Shown here: in pieces, positions 59,375 through 64,000 of the stretch
Position numbering within the stretch: position 1 is the stretch's first letter
How the letters are laid out: each line of letters begins with the position of its first letter
Assembly: GCA_040218575.1 (NCBI GenBank)
Contig: JAVJRE010000003.1
Coordinates: forward strand, 248,001-312,000
Source: Alphaproteobacteria bacterium
GTDB taxonomy: Bacteria; Pseudomonadota; Alphaproteobacteria; JAVJRE01
Direction: 5' to 3'
DNA length: 64,000 nt
Notes under the pieces: model-generated
Told to the model about the DNA's origin: nothing
The model's input: the letters and a program-made list of their open reading frames with translations, nothing else
Databases searched by the model: none
Translations under genes and position numbers: made by a program

Positions 59375-60863
59375 TGCCGTCGAAGGCGGCCGTCTTGTAG
59401 CACTCGGCGAGCGTCGGATAGTTGAAGACGCTGTTGACGAAATAGTCGAGCGTCCCACCCAGGGCCATCACCGCCTGGCCGATGTGGATCAGCTCCGTGG
59501 CGCCCTCACCGACGATGCTGACGCCAAGCACATGACGTGTCTCGGCGTGGAACAGGATCTTGAGAACACCGAACGCGCCGCCGGAAATCTGCCCGCGGGC
59601 AATTTCGTCATAGCTGGCGCGTCCCACATCATAGGGCACACTGTCGGCGGTCAGTTCCTGCTCCGTGCGGCCAACCACGGAAATCTCCGGAATGGTGTAG
59701 ATGCCATAGGGAAAGAGGTCGGGGGTGGACTGTGTTTCCAGACCGAAGGCGGCGCAGGCGGCAAGCCGGCCCTGTTCCATGGAGGTAGAGGCGAGGCTGG
59801 GAAAGCCGACCACATCACCGACGGCGAAGACGCTGGCGGTCGATGTCCGGTAGTGACCGTCAACCTGAAGATAGCCGCGATCATCCGCCTGCAGGCCGGC
59901 CGCCGGCAGGTTCAGCTCGTCGGTCGCTCCGTCGCGGCCGATGCAGCACAGCACCACGTCTACTGCAACCTGCTTGCCGCTCTTGAGGTGAACCGAGACG
60001 GCCTTGCTGTCTCGCCCGGCGTGTCTTTCCAGTCGCTCCACATCCTCGCCCAGGCGCAGGGTCATGCGGTTCTTGCGCAGAACATAGACCAGGGTGTCGA
60101 TGATCTCATGATCGATGAAGGGCAAGAGCCGGTCACGGCGATCAATCAGCGTGACCCGTGCGCCGAGGGCGGAAAAGATCGTGGCGTACTCGCAGCCGAT
60201 GACCCCGCCGCCGACAACCGCTATGGAGCGGGGAAGCGTGGGCAGACGCAGGATCTGATCGCTGTCGCACACCTGTACGCCGTCGCACTCATAGATCGCA
60301 TGGCTGGAGGGCCTGGTACCCACGGCGATGATGATGAACGCCGCCGTAATGGTGCGCTGGCCGCGTCCTTCATGATAGTCAAGCCGCAGGGTATGCGGAT
60401 CGGCGAAAGAGGCGGTGGCTGACAGCAGCTCGACGCCGTTGCGTTTCATCTGGTGGCGCACCACTTCGATCTCCCGTTCGATCACCTGATCGGTGCGGAA
60501 CAGCAGATCGTCCATGGTGATGCGGTCCTTTACCGCATAAGAGGCGCCATAGACGCTGCGCTCGCGATAGCCGGACAGATGGAGGGCCGCTTCGCGCAGA
60601 GTCTTGGACGGAATGGTGCCGGTGTTGATGCACACACCGCCGACGACCGCTTTGCGCTCGACCACGGCGACCCGCTTGCCAAGCTTGGCCGCCTGCACCG
60701 CGGCGCGCTGGCCGCCGGGCCCGGAGCCGATCACCACCAGATCGAAGTCATAGGGGGCTGTGGCGGCAGACGGGGCCGCGGCCGTATCGGCTGGCGGTTC
60801 GGCCTGGTGCCGCTCGCGCGGGTTGCCGGCAACCGGCAAAACAGCAGTGTCCGGCGCGGTCAT
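59358..60863 (-). CDS. sthA: Soluble pyridine nucleotide transhydrogenase SthA
   Basis: 501 residues, FAD-dependent enzyme that balances NADPH and NAD+. The FAD fold is LVVIGSGPGGQRAAVQAAKL. The redox region GGVCINTGTIPSKTLREA keeps one Cys with Thr in place of the second, which separates SthA from lipoamide dehydrogenase. The NAD fold is VVGGGVIGCEYATIFSALGA, and VFAVGDVVGFPSLASTSMEQ and NYPTLAECYKTAAFDG are family-typical. About 38 extra N-terminal residues (Pro/Ala-rich) precede the fold. ATG at 60863 has GGAG seven bases upstream. Confidence 0.93.
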   Translation of the reverse strand: MTAPDTAVLPVAGNPRERHQAEPPADTAAAPSAATAPYDFDLVVIGSGPGGQRAAVQAAKLGKRVAVVERKAVVGGVCINTGTIPSKTLREAALHLSGYRERSVYGASYAVKDRITMDDLLFRTDQVIEREIEVVRHQMKRNGVELLSATASFADPHTLRLDYHEGRGQRTITAAFIIIAVGTRPSSHAIYECDGVQVCDSDQILRLPTLPRSIAVVGGGVIGCEYATIFSALGARVTLIDRRDRLLPFIDHEIIDTLVYVLRKNRMTLRLGEDVERLERHAGRDSKAVSVHLKSGKQVAVDVVLCCIGRDGATDELNLPAAGLQADDRGYLQVDGHYRTSTASVFAVGDVVGFPSLASTSMEQGRLAACAAFGLETQSTPDLFPYGIYTIPEISVVGRTEQELTADSVPYDVGRASYDEIARGQISGGAFGVLKILFHAETRHVLGVSIVGEGATELIHIGQAVMALGGTLDYFVNSVFNYPTLAECYKTAAFDGINRLA

Positions 60864-61076
60864 GAGCGGACTCCGGCCGCGGGGGTGAAGGGGCGATCCA
60901 TCGGCGGAGTGTGGCCGAATGAGGTAAACACAGTGTTGCCAGATGCGGCCCGCCGGCATGGTGCTATCGCCACTCGCCCTTGCGCCCCGGTCGCGGCGAT
61001 TTGCGGTTAATGACCAATTAACACCCGCCACGCACAATGGCCGGCCCTGAGCCCCCGTGATGTGAGGCCGTCGCTA

Positions 61077-62729
61077 ATGGACCCATCGCCCGTGGACCCA
61101 TCGCCTGTGGGTGGCCCCATGGAATCACCGGCCCTCGGCGTCCTGGTCGAAGCCAGCGCCAGCGGTGCCATTGCTATGGACCCCGCCGGCCGCATCATCA
61201 TGGCCAATCCGGCGGCTCGGGCGATCCTCTCTGCAACGGCACCTGACGGTCTGATCGGGCGGGTGATGCCCGACCTGATCGAACCGCAGGACCGCCCGCA
61301 ACTGACGGAGTGGCTGGCCGCGTCGCCGGCAGCCGATCAATCGGGCCTGTTCACAGTGCGTTATGACGCCGCCGGCGAAACCCGCTGGCTCGGTATGCTG
61401 GTGTCGTGGGTGGCAGCCGGCCACCAGTGGACGGCCGTGGCTACCTTTGCCGATGCCACCGACCGTATGCGACAGCGGGAAGAGCTGCAGGACCGCAGCC
61501 GCTTGTACCAGTCGGTCTTTGACTATGGCCTTGACGGTATTGGTATTGTGGATACCGATGGCCGAATGGTCCAGGCCAATGAGTCCCTGGCCCGCATGCA
61601 CGGTTATCCGCGCGACGAGCTGGTCGGCATGACGGTCTTCGACCTGATGTTCGCGGAGGATGTCGATGACATTCGCCAACGGTTCGACCGGCGCGCCAGC
61701 GGCGAAGCGCCAGGTGTTTACTCGGTGGAGAATCGCTACCGCCAGAAGGACGGTACCGCCGTCTGGCTGCGCATTGCGGTGACACCGCTGGAGCTATCCG
61801 GCCAGCGCATGTTCCTGGCCATGGTTCACGACGTGACTCAACGCCGATCCTACGAAACCCGTCTCGAACAACAGCAACACAGCCTGGAAGAAAAGGTCAC
61901 GGAACTGGAGGTCAACCAGGACGCGCTGGAGCGTCAGAGCCGGGAGCTGCGCGCTCTTGCCACGGCTCTCGAAAGCGAAAAACACCGGGCCGAGGAAGCC
62001 AATGAGGCGAAGAGCCGGTTTCTCGCCAATATGAGCCATGAACTCCGCACGCCGCTCAACGCCATTCTGGGCTTTTCAGAAATCATGAAGGGGGAGCTGA
62101 TCGGCGACCTCGGCAGCAGCGCCTACCGCGACTATGCCGGCAATATCCATGAGAGCGGGGCGCATCTGCTGGCCCTGATCAATGATGTTCTGGACATGTC
62201 GAAGGTAGAAGCCAACCGCTATGTCCTGAACGAAACGGAGTTTGACCTGGCGGAAGTCACGGACGCGGCGCTCCGCCAGTTGCGGCCGCAGGCAGAGCGC
62301 GACCAGATCATGCTGGAGATGGCCGTGCCGGTGGGTGTGCGTTTGTGGGCCGACGAGCGGGTGGTTCGCCAGATGGTGCTCAACCTGCTGACCAACGCCG
62401 TCAAGTTTACGCCGCCTGGCGGCAATGTGGTGCTGAGCGTGGAGGGCGTTGATGACCGTCTGTCCTTATGTGTGCGGGACAATGGCATCGGCATTCCGCC
62501 CGGTGAGATTGACCGGGTGACCCGGCCCTTCGAGCAGGTGGTCCATGACGGAAGGGCGCCGCGTGCCGGCACCGGTCTTGGCCTTGCCCTGACCAAGTCA
62601 CTGATTGAGTTGCATGGGGGCGCCCTGCGCCTTGACAGCCGGGTCGGCGAGGGAACCACGGCCCGCCTGGATTTCCCACCGGCGCGTCTGCGGGCACAGG
62701 CGCCGCTGGCACAGGGCCGCGCGATCTAG
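61077..62729 (+). CDS. PAS-domain sensor histidine kinase
   Basis: 550 residues, no membrane segment, so cytosolic. Two PAS domains (ALGVLVEASASGAIAMDPAG and SVFDYGLDGIGIVDTDGRMV, the second with a PAC segment) lead into a coiled coil. HisKA follows with the phosphorylated H321 in NMSHELRTPLNAILGFSEIM, then HATPase_c with N box LLTNAVKF, DNGIGIPPGE and GTGLGLALTK. It is close to the PleC/DivJ style kinases of alphaproteobacteria. The ATG at 61077 has GAGG at nine bases; GTG 61062 is in frame. No partner regulator is adjacent. It overlaps the convergent MFS gene by 4 bases. Confidence 0.92.
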   Translation: MDPSPVDPSPVGGPMESPALGVLVEASASGAIAMDPAGRIIMANPAARAILSATAPDGLIGRVMPDLIEPQDRPQLTEWLAASPAADQSGLFTVRYDAAGETRWLGMLVSWVAAGHQWTAVATFADATDRMRQREELQDRSRLYQSVFDYGLDGIGIVDTDGRMVQANESLARMHGYPRDELVGMTVFDLMFAEDVDDIRQRFDRRASGEAPGVYSVENRYRQKDGTAVWLRIAVTPLELSGQRMFLAMVHDVTQRRSYETRLEQQQHSLEEKVTELEVNQDALERQSRELRALATALESEKHRAEEANEAKSRFLANMSHELRTPLNAILGFSEIMKGELIGDLGSSAYRDYAGNIHESGAHLLALINDVLDMSKVEANRYVLNETEFDLAEVTDAALRQLRPQAERDQIMLEMAVPVGVRLWADERVVRQMVLNLLTNAVKFTPPGGNVVLSVEGVDDRLSLCVRDNGIGIPPGEIDRVTRPFEQVVHDGRAPRAGTGLGLALTKSLIELHGGALRLDSRVGEGTTARLDFPPARLRAQAPLAQGRAI

Positions 62730-64000
62730 GGTCCGGTATCTGCCGGCCCGGCAGGCCCGCTGACCACCGGCGGCGAGCCGTTTTCTCCGGCCCGGGCGGC
62801 CTCGGTTTCCTGTTCCTGCGGCGAGACGGAGGCACTGCGGGCTTCGCGCAGGACCGCGAACGGGAAATAACTGGCTACCCGTAGGCCGGCGACGCTGGAC
62901 AGATTGCGAAACGAGCGGCGGGTCAGGGACAGAAGCTCACGGATCACCACGCGCTCCTGCACTTCTCCCACCTCGCGCACCAGCGACAGGCGGTGGATGG
63001 AATAGAGTCCCAGTAGAAATGCCAGGAAGAAGAAGAAATCCCAGAAGCGGAAGCTGAGTGTGCGGATGACCACCTCGGCATCGCCGCTGCGCCACTGCAA
63101 AATCCAGGATAGTTCCTGGCTGGCAAAGAAATCGGCGAACAGGCCGCCGAGGATGGGGGCGGTCCCGGCCGCCAGAGAGTTGCCGATGCTGTTGGCCGCC
63201 AGATAGCTGGTGGCCGCCCCGCGCGGTGACAGTTTAAGAGCAATGTTGCTGGTCGCCAGCGTCACCCCGGCGGTGGAGATGCCCATCAGCACATGCAATG
63301 TGACGACCAGAACGAAGGTAAAACGGTGCGGGTCGGGAAAGGTCGTGAAGGTCCAGCCCAGGATGGCGAAGATGAACAGCGGCGCGCACACGCCCAATAC
63401 GGCCTTGTTGCTGAAGCGGTCCGTCATCTGGCCCCAGACCCTGACGGAGGCCACGTTCGCCCCCTGGCTTACAAGAGTCATGATGATGACCAGGGACATG
63501 GGCATGTTCAGCAGGGTCAGCATATAGACCGTGAAGAACGGTGCCGCCAGGTTGATGGCGAAGTTCCACGATACCAGGAACATCAGCAGGCGTCGGAAGT
63601 TAATATCGCGAAACGGCTGCCACAGCAGCTTCAGCAGGGGTGACGGCTTGGCCGGTCTCGCCATAGAGGCTTCAGGCATGCGGGCAATCAGCCAGGTATC
63701 AACAAAACCCATGACGCCGCCGGCCAGGAATACCACCGTATAGACATGGCGGCCAAAGTCCGGCAGCCAGGCCTGCCAAAGATCAATGAAGCCGGAGGCC
63801 AGCAACCCGATGCCCAGCGCCAGGCCGATGCCATAGAACATGCGTCGGGCGTAGTACCAACCCATACGATCCTCGGGCACCAGATCGCGCATCCATGATG
63901 ACCAGGCGCACGAGCACACCGACCCGGTTGTGCCATAGAGGATCAGCGAGACCACCAGAACCTGTCGCGCCAGAACGTCGTCGGGTATCAGGGGCGTGGC
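62726..64000 (-). CDS. MFS transporter, 5' end outside window
   Basis: The frame is open to the window edge on the minus strand (the last visible codons read ATPLIPDDVLARQVL before VVSLILYGTTG), so the start lies to the right. About 425 residues are visible with around ten membrane helices. Landmarks are WMRDLVPEDRMGWYYARRMF after helix 4 and LKLSPRGAATSYLAANSIGN in the second half. The C-terminal 90 residues form a soluble tail. Substrate unknown. Confidence 0.85.
   Translation of the reverse strand, partial: ATPLIPDDVLARQVLVVSLILYGTTGSVCSCAWSSWMRDLVPEDRMGWYYARRMFYGIGLALGIGLLASGFIDLWQAWLPDFGRHVYTVVFLAGGVMGFVDTWLIARMPEASMARPAKPSPLLKLLWQPFRDINFRRLLMFLVSWNFAINLAAPFFTVYMLTLLNMPMSLVIIMTLVSQGANVASVRVWGQMTDRFSNKAVLGVCAPLFIFAILGWTFTTFPDPHRFTFVLVVTLHVLMGISTAGVTLATSNIALKLSPRGAATSYLAANSIGNSLAAGTAPILGGLFADFFASQELSWILQWRSGDAEVVIRTLSFRFWDFFFFLAFLLGLYSIHRLSLVREVGEVQERVVIRELLSLTRRSFRNLSSVAGLRVASYFPFAVLREARSASVSPQEQETEAARAGENGSPPVVSGPAGPADTGP

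Overview
The window is about 64 kb of GC-rich chromosomal DNA from an alphaproteobacterium. The evidence is a DUF4167 protein, the cell-cycle regulator CpdR, an FNR-type regulator, a DUF2937 protein, response regulators with the GPDRR tail, and a 41-residue L36. I place it near Rhodospirillales-like lineages, but not more precisely. One tRNA (Val, GAC) is present. I see no CRISPR array, rRNA, IS element or integrase.

Left part (1-20.8 kb). This holds the end of a DUF4167 gene, clpB behind a likely heat-shock promoter, an M23 envelope peptidase, a CDP-alcohol phosphatidyltransferase, and an M20 carbamoylase with an NTF2-like neighbour. A catabolic stretch for small acids follows: a RutA-like flavin monooxygenase, an aldolase fused to an SDR domain, a dienelactone hydrolase fused to an NTF2-like domain, an enolase-superfamily dehydratase, a Gfo/Idh/MocA oxidoreductase and a fumarylacetoacetase-family hydrolase. 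gpsA and a clear terminator close it. Next is an orphan type II secretion fragment (GspL-GspM and a cut-short GspN-like gene).

Middle part (20.9-35 kb). This is a D-amino-acid and hydantoin region: 2-hydroxyacid dehydrogenase, D-carbamoylase, hydantoin racemase, hydantoinase, an XRE-cupin regulator, a MATE exporter, gamma-glutamyltransferase, and the D-glutamate pair DgcN-DgcA. Lytic transglycosylase, GNAT and N-formylglutamate amidohydrolase genes follow. Together they could turn D-carbamoyl or D-glutamyl compounds into L-glutamate. cpdR, tRNA-Val and an FNR-type regulator end this part.

Phage-derived part (35.2-52.6 kb). A T7-like podoviral structural set is present: S24 repressor with operator-like sites, small-terminase or scaffold-like protein, capsid, gp11-, gp12-, gp13- and gp14-like proteins, tail fibre, M15 endolysin and holin. 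It also encodes an HslV-like N-terminal-threonine peptidase. No large terminase, portal, gp15/gp16, phage polymerase or integrase is seen, and ordinary cellular genes (an SLC13 permease block and an MFS/DUF2937 pair) sit between the structural genes. This is either a decayed prophage or a domesticated podovirus-type particle, and is the most unusual thing here. Strong RNA hairpins flank the capsid cistrons.

Right part (52.7-64 kb). This holds a methyltransferase-like gene, rpmJ with terminator, glcDEF (glycolate oxidase), a response regulator with an HPt-like partner, sthA, a PAS histidine kinase, and an MFS transporter cut by the window edge.
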